Notes under the pieces: model-generated
Told to the model about the DNA's origin: nothing
Databases searched by the model: none
The model's input: only the letters and a program-made list of their open reading frames with translations
Translations under genes and position numbers: made by a program
Part shown: positions 43,322-53,000 of the stretch, one piece after another
Position numbering within the stretch: the stretch's first letter is position 1
Layout: each line of letters opens with the position of its first letter
Source: JADJRG01 sp964474905
GTDB lineage: Bacteria > Myxococcota_A > Polyangia > Nannocystales > Nannocystaceae
DNA length: 64,000 nucleotides
NCBI GenBank assembly: GCA_964474905.1
Contig: CAYYUP010000006.1
Span: 94,445-158,444, forward strand
Reading direction: 5' to 3'

Positions 43322-44734
43322 ATGTTTCCCGCTCAGCTCAAACGTGTTTCGCTCTGGGGGGTCAACGCTCCTCACGATGCCTTTGGGGTCCGAATCACGG
43401 TGACCAATGAGCTTGCGCTGATCGTCGCCATCGTCTGTTTCGGCTATTTCGTGCTCTTTCTCAGCCTGGGTTTGCGGGTCGAGGGCTTGCTCGTATTGCC
43501 CTTTGGCATCGGCTTTTTGACCTGTCTGGGCCTCAACCGACTCGGTGCGTATACTGCTGGGCGCCTCACGTTTGTCATTAACTTCGGTCTGGCGGTGTTT
43601 GTATTCGCGTCGATTTTTGGTCCAGAGGCTGGCCTGCACTTCCTCTTCTTTCCGGCGGTTGGTTTTTCATTCATCTTTTTTGAGCCCCGCGAACGCTGGC
43701 AGATGGCGGTGGGCATTGCCTTTGAGATTGTGGCATATGTGGTGCTTGAGTGGGTAGATTACCCGATGGTCGGATGGCGACATCCACCGAGTTACGAGAT
43801 CCTTCGCTGGGTCTATATGGCCCTGGTATTGACGACATTTGGTCTCACGCTATTGCCATTGGTCTTCTTTCAGCGGGCCGTCGGTCGTCGCGACCAGCAT
43901 CTGCGCGAGACCAACGATGCGCTCCACGCACTCAATGAAGAGCTGTTTGTTGCCCGTAAGGATGCCGAAGAGGCAAACGCGGCGAAGAGTGCTTTCTTGG
44001 CCAGCATGAGCCACGAGCTGCGGACCCCGCTCAATGCGATTATCGGCTACAGCGAGCTGGTGGCCGAGGAAATCGAGGACGTCGCCGGCGAGCAGTCCCA
44101 GGATGATCTCGAGAAGATCCGCGGTGCGGGTATCCATCTCCTGAGGATCATCGACGATATCCTCGACCTGGCAAAGATCGAGGCCGGGCGCATCGATATG
44201 TTTTGGGAGACCTTTCGCACCGGTTCGCTCGTGAGGGACGCGCTGGCGCTGCAGGGTCCGGCGATCGCCAACAAGGGCAATCGCCTGGTGACCGCGATCG
44301 ATGAGGGCACGAAGGCGCAGGCGATCTGCGCCGATCGAACCCGCCTTCGACAGGTGCTCTTAAATCTCCTGAGCAACGCCAATAAATTTACAGAGGGCGG
44401 TGAAATCCGCTTGAGCGTGAGTGTTGAGCTCGATGAAGAGAGCGCCACGTGGGTGCTTTTTGAGGTTGCCGACAGCGGCATCGGTATGTCAAAAGAGGTT
44501 CTTAAGGGTCTTTTTGAGCCCTTCAAGCGGGCTGACGCGGTCACTAATCGCCACTATCAAGGCACTGGCTTAGGTCTCGCGATCAGCCGCAAACTCTGCC
44601 GAATGATAGGTGGCGACATCGTTGTCCGCTCGGTTCTCGGTGAGGGGTCGACCTTCCTCATTCGCATCCCTGCGCATCGCGGAGAAGCGGCGGATTCGCT
44701 GATGGCCGGCGCCATCCCGGCCCTCAAAGAGTAA
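43322..44734 (+). CDS. Membrane sensor histidine kinase (470 aa)
   Basis: About six N-terminal membrane helices (roughly residues 30-182) with no recognised sensor domain. A short coiled coil follows, then the H-box SHELRTPLNAIIGY (His231). The HATPase domain has NLLSNANKFT (N box), DSGIGM (G1) and GTGLGLAI (G2). No receiver domain is fused and no response regulator adjoins it, so the partner is elsewhere. The ATG at 43322 is accepted by position; upstream 43169-43321 is non-coding. Confidence 0.93.
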   Translation: MFPAQLKRVSLWGVNAPHDAFGVRITVTNELALIVAIVCFGYFVLFLSLGLRVEGLLVLPFGIGFLTCLGLNRLGAYTAGRLTFVINFGLAVFVFASIFGPEAGLHFLFFPAVGFSFIFFEPRERWQMAVGIAFEIVAYVVLEWVDYPMVGWRHPPSYEILRWVYMALVLTTFGLTLLPLVFFQRAVGRRDQHLRETNDALHALNEELFVARKDAEEANAAKSAFLASMSHELRTPLNAIIGYSELVAEEIEDVAGEQSQDDLEKIRGAGIHLLRIIDDILDLAKIEAGRIDMFWETFRTGSLVRDALALQGPAIANKGNRLVTAIDEGTKAQAICADRTRLRQVLLNLLSNANKFTEGGEIRLSVSVELDEESATWVLFEVADSGIGMSKEVLKGLFEPFKRADAVTNRHYQGTGLGLAISRKLCRMIGGDIVVRSVLGEGSTFLIRIPAHRGEAADSLMAGAIPALKE

Positions 44735-44837
44735 GAAGGGACGAATTCGAGTCCTCACGCGGTCGTGAGGGATCGTCGCGGCGTTGTGGGTTCGTGAGCG
44801 TTTCAGTGGAGCGTATTCGCACGCGTGAAAGCCGTTT

Positions 44838-44869
44838 CGGAGATTTATCGAGACAATTAATAAACTCCG
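44838..44869. promoter_or_regulatory. Possible operator upstream of the TetR/rifampicin-type operon
   Basis: CGGAG-A-TTTAT and ATAAA-CTCCG form an inverted repeat with a single bulge about 40 bp before the regulator start, in an AT-rich patch. TetR-family proteins commonly bind such a palindrome over their own promoter. Confidence 0.4.
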
Positions 44870-44910
44870 TGATATTTGGCTGTTTCTCATGTTCCTAAAC
44901 GATTCGATCG

Positions 44911-45684
44911 ATGCCGCGGCCGCGTGACGAAGGTGCCGAGGCGCGGATCCTGGACGCGGCTGCGCAGCGGATCGCGAGGGGGGAGCGCTCGTGGAGCCTC
45001 AGTTCGCTGGCCGAGGAGGCAGGTGTCTCGCGGGCATCCCTTTACCGCCGCTTCGGCTCGCGCGAGCGGCTATTTGCCCGTTTGGCCCTCGAGCGCGGCA
45101 TTGTGGTCCCGCCTGAGGCGCCCAGGGACACGAGAGCTGCGGTGCTCGACGCCTTCGAGAGTCTCCTCGAGGAGCGCGGTTTGCCGGCGGTGACGCTCGA
45201 GGAGGTCGCCATTCGGGCGCAGGTCGGCAGGATCACGGTGTACCGGCATTTTGGCGACCGTCGGGGGCTGTTGCAGGCATTCGCAGCCGAGCGCACTCCC
45301 CGGAAAATGGCGGCACGTCTGCGTTTCTCTCAGGGCGATGATCTGCAGGGCGACTTGATGGCGCTGGCGCGGGTGGCATTGCGCTTTGTCAGCCGTCATC
45401 GCGGTCTTGTGAGGCTTGTGCTTTCGCCCGACCCCGAGGTTGAAGAGCTTTTTGCAGAGCTTCGGCGGGCGCCCGGCACAACTCGATCCGCGCTCAAGAA
45501 ATACCTAGAATCGCATATTGAGTGTGGGCATATCGAGGGGGACCCTGAGCGCATGGTGCTGCTTTTGGTCGGGGCGCTCGTCGCCCACGGGCTCCTCCTT
45601 GGGTCCGGCGACGAGCAGGAACTCGAGTGCAGTGCCCAGTTTGTCATCCAGACATTTATCCGGGGTGTAGAGGTTCACAATTGA
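44911..45684 (+). CDS. TetR-family regulator with two tandem HTH domains (257 aa)
   Basis: Two TetR-type DNA-binding domains lie back to back. The first is residues about 10-58 (ARILDAAAQRIARGE... LYRRFGSRERL) and the second is about 74-126 (AVLDAFESLLEERG... VYRHFGDRRGLLQAF). One TetR-like ligand domain of about 130 residues follows. Normal TetR proteins have a single such HTH. The gene is 16 bp ahead of a rifampicin-phosphotransferase-like gene and likely controls it. Both heads are intact at the recognition helix (VSRASLYRR, VGRITVYRH), so both may bind DNA. Confidence 0.88.
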   Translation: MPRPRDEGAEARILDAAAQRIARGERSWSLSSLAEEAGVSRASLYRRFGSRERLFARLALERGIVVPPEAPRDTRAAVLDAFESLLEERGLPAVTLEEVAIRAQVGRITVYRHFGDRRGLLQAFAAERTPRKMAARLRFSQGDDLQGDLMALARVALRFVSRHRGLVRLVLSPDPEVEELFAELRRAPGTTRSALKKYLESHIECGHIEGDPERMVLLLVGALVAHGLLLGSGDEQELECSAQFVIQTFIRGVEVHN

Positions 45685-45700
45685 TCGGAGTACGGAAGCT

Positions 45701-48364
45701 ATGAGCGACGGTAGGCTAGTGATCCCATTTGCAGAGATCGGGGCCGGTGAGTTTGCCCAGGTCGGCGGCAAGGCGGCGAACCTGGGGGTGCTGAGCGCAG
45801 CCTCGCTGCCGGTGCCCGGCGGGTTTTGCCTGACAACTGTGGCCTATCGACTCTTTGTCGGCTCGGTGCCCGAGTTCCCGCGTTTGGTCGCGGAGTTAGA
45901 GGCCATCTCTGCCGATGATATCGAGGCGGTGCGCAGGCTCGGCGCCGAGATGCGCGATCGGCTTTGCAGTACGCCCATGGCAGCGGCGATCGAGGCGGCT
46001 CTGCTCGCCGCCTGGCGTGAACTCGGGGAGCAGGGCGCCTATGCGGTGCGTTCAAGCGCGACCGCCGAGGACCTGCCCGGGGCGTCCTTTGCGGGCCAGC
46101 AAGATACCTATCTCAATATCATTGGCGAGGCGGCGCTGGTCGATCGGGTGCGGGCTTGTTTCGCCTCTCTCTACACCGATCGGGCGATCCTCTACCGCCG
46201 CAAAAACGGCATCCCGCACGGCGAAACGGCGCTCGCTGTGGTGGTCCAGCAAATGGTGCAGCCGGCAAAATCGGGCATCCTTTTCACCGCGGATCCGCTG
46301 AGCGGGCATCGTCGGCAGATCGTCATCGACGCTGGTTTTGGTCTCGGCGAGGCGTTGGTCTCGGGTCTGATCAATGCCGATCTCTACCGGGTCGATCGAC
46401 GCAGCGGCGAGCTTATCGAGTGCACGATCGGCGACAAACACCTGGCCATCGACTCGCTGGCGAGCGGCGGCACGGAGCAGCGCTCGCTCTCGGCGGAGGA
46501 GCGCGCACAGCGGGTGCTCGACGATCACGAACTTGCCGGGCTAGTGGCGCTCGGCGAGCGCATCGAGGCGACCTACGGCGGTGTGCCGCAGGATATCGAG
46601 TGGTGTATCACCCCAGAGGGCGAGTTTTTTGTCGTTCAGTCGAGGCCGATCACAACGCTCTATCCGCTGATGGAGCCGCGGCCGTCGGGCCATGATCTTG
46701 AAGTTGGCCTGAGTATCGGCCATTTGCAGATGATGACCGAGGCGATGAAGCCACTCGGGTTGTCGACGGTCAAGCAGATCTTGCCGGTCGGTCGGCGCAT
46801 GGACGAGCCCGGAGAGTGTCCCTGGCTGCGAGTTGCGGGCAGCCGTTTGTACATCGAGGTGGGCCGCATGCTCCGCTTTGGGCCGGCGCGCAGGGCTCTT
46901 TTGGCGGTGGCACCCAGTGTCGAACCGCTCGGCGCCAAGGCCCTAAAAAATATAGTCATGCGGCCGGGCTTTGTGGATTCGGGTCCCCGCACGAGTGCCC
47001 GCTATATCGCCCGATTTGCGAGGTTTATGTCGGGCAACGTGATGGCGTGGATCGCCTTGCGTTCGCCCGAGGGCTGCATCGAGCGGATCAATCGCCATCT
47101 CGACCGCGAACTCGCGGGCATCGACGCTCGGATCGCCGCCGGGGAGGGGCTTGCCGGGCGCCTGCGCAGCTCTGTGCGGGAGCTCCAGCTGACTCTGCAC
47201 AAGATCATATCGATCATGCCTGCGATGGTCGCTGGGTTGCTCGCGGGCAAAGTGCTGCGAAAGACCTGCCCGGGCTACGAAACGCAAATCACGGCCCTGG
47301 GTCGCGGTTTGCAGGGCAATGTCACGACATCGATGGATCTGGAGGTCGGCGATTTGGCCGACTGTGCCCGTCGACATCCCGAGGTGCGGGCGGCGTTGCA
47401 GGGCGGTCTTTTGGATCTCGATGCGCTCGCGCAGTTGCCCGGTGGCGCCGAGTTTAAGGCCGCTGTCGACGGATTCCTGCATCGTTATGGAATGCGTGGG
47501 CCGGGCGAGTTTGATCTCACCAACCCGCGCTGGGAGGACAAGCCCGCCTCGCTCCTGAGCATGATCGCCGGCAACCTCGGGCACGAGACCGCCGGCGCCC
47601 ATCGGGCTCACCACGGGCGCTTGGCCGTTGAGGCCGAAAAGGCGGCGGCGGAGCTCTCGATGCTCTCATGGGGGCCAAAGCGGGCGCTGATCCGCCGCAT
47701 GGTGCGTCTGCACCGGATCCTGCCGGCGGTCCGCGAACACCCTAAATATTTCTTAGTGCGAGTGATGGCAAAGGTTCGCCAACAGGTGCTGCTGGCCGGG
47801 CAAGAGCTGGTCTCGCAGGGCCGCATCGACCGACCTGAGCAGGTCTTTTTCTTGGAGTACGACGAGCTCATCGCTGCTGTCGAGGATGCAAAGTTCGAAC
47901 TGCGGACGCGAATTGATGCGCGCACCGAGGAGTACGAGCGTGATCGGCAGCGGACGCCGCCGCGGGTGATGACAAGCGAGGGCGAGATTCCGCGGGTCAG
48001 CCACAGTGGTGACGTGCCCGCGGGTGCGCTCGCGGGCTCGGGGGTCTCTGCGGGCATCGTCGAAGGCATTGTCCGGGTGATCACAGATCCCGTGGGGCAG
48101 GTGCTGGGCAAGGGGGAAATCCTGGTGGCGCCCTACACAGATCCGGGCTGGACACCCCTCTTTATCAACGCTGCAGGTGTGGTCATTGAGGTCGGTGGAA
48201 TGATGACACACGGGTCGGTCGTCGCCCGCGAGTACGGGATCCCCGCGGTGGTCTCGGTCCCCGAGGCGACGACCCTGCTGCGCACCGGCCAGCGGATCCG
48301 GGTCAACGGCGACGAGGGCTGGGCGATGGTCATCGACGACGAGCCGGGCGAGGCGGTAGACTGA
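45701..48364 (+). CDS. Rifampicin phosphotransferase-like / PEP-synthase-family enzyme (887 aa)
   Basis: ATP-grasp-like N-domain (about 1-315): YAVRSSATAEDLPGASFAGQ and FTADPLSGHRRQIVI. The middle domain is the least conserved and is where rifampicin phosphotransferases bind substrate. The C-terminal phosphohistidine domain has GGMMTHGSVVAREYGIPAVV (catalytic His837). Length and domain order match Rph enzymes (about 870 aa), which transfer the beta-phosphate of ATP to the ansa 21-OH and so inactivate rifamycins. PEP synthases share the fold but have a longer PEP/pyruvate domain. A resistance role is inferred from family likeness; a phosphotransfer step in another pathway is possible. Confidence 0.85.
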   Translation: MSDGRLVIPFAEIGAGEFAQVGGKAANLGVLSAASLPVPGGFCLTTVAYRLFVGSVPEFPRLVAELEAISADDIEAVRRLGAEMRDRLCSTPMAAAIEAALLAAWRELGEQGAYAVRSSATAEDLPGASFAGQQDTYLNIIGEAALVDRVRACFASLYTDRAILYRRKNGIPHGETALAVVVQQMVQPAKSGILFTADPLSGHRRQIVIDAGFGLGEALVSGLINADLYRVDRRSGELIECTIGDKHLAIDSLASGGTEQRSLSAEERAQRVLDDHELAGLVALGERIEATYGGVPQDIEWCITPEGEFFVVQSRPITTLYPLMEPRPSGHDLEVGLSIGHLQMMTEAMKPLGLSTVKQILPVGRRMDEPGECPWLRVAGSRLYIEVGRMLRFGPARRALLAVAPSVEPLGAKALKNIVMRPGFVDSGPRTSARYIARFARFMSGNVMAWIALRSPEGCIERINRHLDRELAGIDARIAAGEGLAGRLRSSVRELQLTLHKIISIMPAMVAGLLAGKVLRKTCPGYETQITALGRGLQGNVTTSMDLEVGDLADCARRHPEVRAALQGGLLDLDALAQLPGGAEFKAAVDGFLHRYGMRGPGEFDLTNPRWEDKPASLLSMIAGNLGHETAGAHRAHHGRLAVEAEKAAAELSMLSWGPKRALIRRMVRLHRILPAVREHPKYFLVRVMAKVRQQVLLAGQELVSQGRIDRPEQVFFLEYDELIAAVEDAKFELRTRIDARTEEYERDRQRTPPRVMTSEGEIPRVSHSGDVPAGALAGSGVSAGIVEGIVRVITDPVGQVLGKGEILVAPYTDPGWTPLFINAAGVVIEVGGMMTHGSVVAREYGIPAVVSVPEATTLLRTGQRIRVNGDEGWAMVIDDEPGEAVD

Positions 48365-48367
48365 GGC

Positions 48368-49057
48368 GTGATGCAGCAGGAATTGGTGCTCAAGGCCCTG
48401 GCGGTTGCGAGCGGAGGCGTGCTCTCGTTTGGCTCGATCCTCCTGGTAATTGTGCTTCTCAGCAGCAAGGGGGGGCTCGCAAAGGCCTCCGCCTACGTGG
48501 CCGGGTACGGCGGCACGTACCTGCTGGTGGGCCTTGTCTGGCTCTCCGTCAGTGGTCTGGGCGGGGCGCCGGCTGACGATGGCAGTGCGCAAACACAGGT
48601 CGCCGCGTGGGCGCAGCTCGGCTTTGGTCTGCTGCTGCTCGGTATCGGCGCCAACACCTGGCGAAAACAACCCGACCCCGAGGCCGAGCAGGGCTCGCTC
48701 ATGTTGGCGAAGGTCGATGCGATGTCCTGGCGCGGGCTCTTTGGCTTCGGCGTGATCATCGTCCTTATCAACGTAAAGAACGCCGCGGTGTTCCTGTCGG
48801 CGCTCTCGCTGCTCGCCCAGGCCAAGCTCGAGATCGTCGCGCGGGTCGTCGTGCTCTCGGCGTTGGTCGCTGTTTTTTGCGGCGTGCTGGTGATGCCGAT
48901 CGTGCTGGTCTTGCTATTTAGGCGCAGGGCGATGCCGTGGTTGCAGGCCGGTCGCCGGTGGATCGAAGGCTCGATGCGGCCGCTGTCGATCGGCGTGGCT
49001 CTGCTCTTTGGCTCGCTATTTATCGGCAAGGCGCTGTCCACATTACTCGTATTTTGA
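48368..49057 (+). CDS. GAP-family (Sap/LysE-like) membrane protein (229 aa)
   Basis: About six membrane helices, with a basic spacer (RRRAMPWLQAGRR) between helices five and six. The pattern fits the GAP family of small transporters (like Sap, LysE-fold). GTG at 48368 begins three bases after the preceding stop, so it is co-transcribed with the phosphotransferase gene and may aid efflux of the same compound. Substrate unknown. Confidence 0.72.
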   Translation: MMQQELVLKALAVASGGVLSFGSILLVIVLLSSKGGLAKASAYVAGYGGTYLLVGLVWLSVSGLGGAPADDGSAQTQVAAWAQLGFGLLLLGIGANTWRKQPDPEAEQGSLMLAKVDAMSWRGLFGFGVIIVLINVKNAAVFLSALSLLAQAKLEIVARVVVLSALVAVFCGVLVMPIVLVLLFRRRAMPWLQAGRRWIEGSMRPLSIGVALLFGSLFIGKALSTLLVF

Positions 49058-49061
49058 TCGC

Positions 49062-49877
49062 CTATTTTGCGTGAGCCCTGGGGTTGACCAGCTGGATCTG
49101 GATGACAAAGGACTGGGGCTCGATCTCGTAGCCGGTGATCCTGCGATCGGGGGGTGTCCCTTCGTACCGGTTGTAATAGAGGTTGTAGCGCATGGTGCCC
49201 CGCCAACCCTTGCTTTGGGGCTTGAGGTCAAAGGTGATCGGTTGGGCGAGGCAATGAGCAGAGGCCGCGGGATTGAGCTCGTGGCATTCGCAGCTCGACG
49301 GGTCTTGCGCGCACTTTGGGGCGCAGGAGAAGCAGCCAAAGGGGTAGGCCTCGGTAGGCCAACCGTCAAAACGCACGGTGCCGCTGTCATCGTAAAGAAC
49401 ACCCTCGATCGCGACCAGACCTTGGGGCACAGAGAGCCGCGTATGGCCGCGAGCATCGACGCGAACAGTGCAGGGCCGCAGCTTGTACTCCTTGGAGATC
49501 CGGCAGAGATAGTCGCCCGCGATGATCGACGACGTGGCCGGAGTTTCGTCGAGGAGGCGCGGCCGGTAGCGCTGCACTTCGGGCGGGTCGATCTTGGTGG
49601 TCTTGATGGCGATTGTGGGCTCGGCGGGGCTCGGTTTGGATTCTTCTTGCACGGCGGCCATGGCCGCGACGATCTCTTCGGCATCGCGCTCAGCTTGGGC
49701 CTTGATCGCCTCGTTTTCGGCGCGCACGTACTCGCGGGCGGCCATCTCGATGGCAGCATCCTCGTGGGCCTTTGTCGCCTGTCCTTGGTTGTCACAGGCG
49801 CAGGCGACCGTAAAGGCGCAGAGCAGCACGAGGTTGAGGGGGACTCGTGCTCGGAGGCTCGGAGGTGTGGTCCGCAT
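49062..49877 (-). CDS. Cys-rich lipoprotein (271 aa)
   Basis: A signal ending VACACD supplies lipobox Cys26 or Cys28 when started at ATG 49877. An Ala/Glu-rich helix follows (EYVRAENEAIKAQAERD), then a beta-rich domain with the Cys cluster FGCFSCAPKCAQDPSSCEC. The Cys spacing suggests several disulfides. A possible upstream start at 49901 adds eight residues. Convergent with the GAP gene (4 bp between stops). Family not recognised. Confidence 0.78.
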   Translation of the reverse strand: MRTTPPSLRARVPLNLVLLCAFTVACACDNQGQATKAHEDAAIEMAAREYVRAENEAIKAQAERDAEEIVAAMAAVQEESKPSPAEPTIAIKTTKIDPPEVQRYRPRLLDETPATSSIIAGDYLCRISKEYKLRPCTVRVDARGHTRLSVPQGLVAIEGVLYDDSGTVRFDGWPTEAYPFGCFSCAPKCAQDPSSCECHELNPAASAHCLAQPITFDLKPQSKGWRGTMRYNLYYNRYEGTPPDRRITGYEIEPQSFVIQIQLVNPRAHAK

Positions 49878-50035
49878 CGTCGTGAGTGTCGCATTTTCCA
49901 CTGGTAGAGGGGGAGCGTCGGAGCGCTCGGCAAGCCCTTATCGCACGCTTGGCGACCGAAGGTTCGGGTTCGACCGCGGGGCGAGTAATTCCACGTGGTA
50001 TGGTGCTCAATCTAGGGGGGTAGGGGCAAATTGGT

Positions 50036-53000
50036 ATGTCCGGGCGAAATATGCGTGATCATCCTCGGCGTGATACGAAGCAGGTGCACAGTCGCGAGAA
50101 AAATGTGGAGAGTCCGCACAGAACTGCAACCGCGAGTGCCAAATTCCGGGCTGAGGGTTCCAGCTCAGGCTCACACTCACGAGTGCCGCCAAAATACGGT
50201 GTCAATGTGCTCGATCGTCGGGATACGTCATCGCCGGCCCTCCTAAAACCGCCTGCGTACGGAGTTGACCTGGTCGACAACGGGCCAGAGGAGGGGTTAT
50301 GCGTGCAGAGGGTCGGCGAGCCGGGGGAGAGCTCGCGCGAGGGCGTGCCGGGGGTGAGTAGCCCTCACGTGCAAAGGGTGGCACTGGCGGGGGTGAGTGG
50401 ATCCGGCACGACGTTGCCGTACGAGGGCACGATATCCCGGCTCTTTGGCAGGCATCGGCTGCAAGGTGTCACCGCGCATATGGGCCCCAGGGCGGCGGCC
50501 GCCAGCCGGGCGATAGGTGCTCAAGCTTACACAGTTGGCTCCCATGTGGCATTTCGCAGACCGGCGCCAAGTCTACGCCTCACCGCCCACGAGGCTGCCC
50601 ACACGATTCAGCAACGAGCAGGTGTGCAGCTGAAGGGTGGAGTGGGTGCGGTCGGAGATCGTTATGAGCGGAATGCAGATGCGGTCGCAGATGCCGTGGT
50701 CGCGGGTCGCTCGGCCGAGTCGTTGCTCGACCAAGTTGCATCAGGTGATGGCTCTGGTCGGTCCGTGCAGCGCAGTCCTGTAGTTCAACGCTACACCGTA
50801 GAAAGAGATACTGAGAGCAAGAGTATTCTTCTTAAGGAGACATCCCGACTAGTCAGCGAGAACGGTAAAATGGCGGTGTACGGAGCCGATGGCGCTTCTG
50901 GTGCCTTCTATGCCAGTCTCGAAAAGATTCACGAAAGTAACAAGCTCCTCGAGAAATCGGGCTCGTTTATTCGCTTTATCACTCCCGACCTCGCGTACAA
51001 AAAGAGGAGTAAGGCGAAGGCGAGAGACAAATTTCCGAAGAAATTCAAGCGTGTAACAGTCCGGAAGCAAACTCTCTATCAGGTGATCCCGTATTGGACG
51101 AGTCGTGAGAATTTGGGGATCCACGGGCCGAGGTCAGACGACGAGGGTCTTTATAAAAGGAATACTAATCTACACGAGAAAAACCTAAAGCAGGTCTGCA
51201 ATCAACGGAAGCCAATGCATCTTTGGTATGACTGCGGAAAATCATCGGCGGCAGTCATGGGATCAAATACATTGGCTCGGCAGGGAATCTTTACCAACGA
51301 GGATGGCAAGGTAGAGGCCACGGAAGAGATGCCTGATCCGACAGGGATCGCAAATAGCATCTTTAAGTCCGTGTTGCCGGGTTTTCTTCGTGACAATCCA
51401 AAGTATATAACAAAGGAACACAAGCCGGTCTACAAGAAGGGGGATGAAACAGTGCTCACCAATTTCGGTGGCTTAAATAGCGGGACGAATGCAAAAATCG
51501 CCTACTGGAATCTCCCCGAGGAGGCGCGCGATAAGTTTGAGCGGATGGTTGGATTTAACCGCTATGCCCAGCCTGAGGTCGGTCAGGCCTACGCGATGGC
51601 GACTTACGGTGATCTTCCTGGCTGGGAATCACACCTAACACAGTCTTTTCCGTACCACTGGGGAGGGGTTGTCGCGATCGACGGTGCGGACCGGGTTGTC
51701 CTCCAGGCTGCAGCGAGGCAAAATGATGAATTTGATGCCAGTGCGGAGAGCTGGAGTTTTACGATGTACGGGCAGAAGAAGGGGCAGACCTTCTTTGAGC
51801 GGTGGGGGAACGATGGGAAGGGTCATTTCGGAAACTACTACGGGACCATCGTTGTTCGAAATACCGACAAAAAGGATGGGGCGACCAAGATTGGAAGGGG
51901 CGTGAAGCCCCTCCACAAACGGAAGGGAAAACCGAATTATGGGTTGTTGGGCATGGGAGGAGGGCTCATGAGCCCTCCTCCCATGCCAGGCTCCCCTGGA
52001 GTGCCAATGGCGCCGCCGATGCCGCCTCAGCTCTTGCCGCCCGGGCCGATGCCGACGTCAGCGCCGATGCCCACTTCAAACGCGAAACCCGCTCCGTTAC
52101 CCACTTCAAACGTAAAACCCGCTCCGTTACCCACAAAGCCTTCAAACTCGACAGCCGTGCCGGAGACGCCAATCCAAGTCGCGATGAAGGGGCTCGGGGC
52201 ATCCATCGATACTCCCGATGTTTGCAGACTTGTCATGAACACGATCGGTTTTGACACAATCAAGACGATCGGTGCGGACATCGTCGGAGTTGTCTGCAAC
52301 AGGGCGCTCAAAATCGTCCCAGGCAAGCCGACGCTTCTGAGGATCGCGGGTATCGCCACAAAGGACATCGCTGTGTGGCAGTTCCTCGAGGACTTGGTGA
52401 TTAAGGGTAGACTCGGCAGCGTGCTGGATCCGCTGGCCGTCTTTGATAAATCCGACAATTTGTGGAGGGCCAGTGGCAGCAATGCGGCGGTGGACGCTTA
52501 TCTCGCCGATCTGGCAGACAGCGCCTTCCTCTCGGAGGTCGAGGGGGATGCACTCGCGCGACACCTGAGGGTGCAAGCCACGATTTATTCGGAGTCTGGC
52601 GGGCATCAAAAGACCAAGAAGTTTGCCGATATCAATACAGGTCAACTCTATCGCGAAAGGGGGATCACAAAACCCGATGGCCATTGTCTGATCCATGGTA
52701 TGTATCAGATCACGGATGGACGAAATGCCACTCGCGAGGAAGTCAAAAGTGCGCGACAGGCGATCGCGCAATCACTCGACCGCAATCTTCTAGCCGTGCA
52801 GGTCGAATCCTATATTTCTGCGAGCATCGCAGGTTTTCCGGTCGGAGGACTTGGGGTGCGTTTTCGATCTCTGCTGGAGGCGGATGTTGGGATCCAGGTC
52901 GCCAAGTCGGCGTCGATTCAAAGATCGCTCGGTAGTCATGGCATTGACATTGGCAGTGTCGGGCCGAGCAACGTCGTGAGCAGCGCTCCTAAGCATAGAC

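Noticed and set aside
44735..44910. Rifamycin-associated element upstream of the Rph-like operon
   Set aside because: No match to the known 19-bp palindrome by eye; only the TTTAT/ATAAA inverted repeat is present.
47753..48670. 305-codon minus-strand frame across the end of the rifampicin-phosphotransferase-like gene
   Set aside because: Crosses the catalytic-His coding region of a clear enzyme and the GAP gene; shadow of GC bias.
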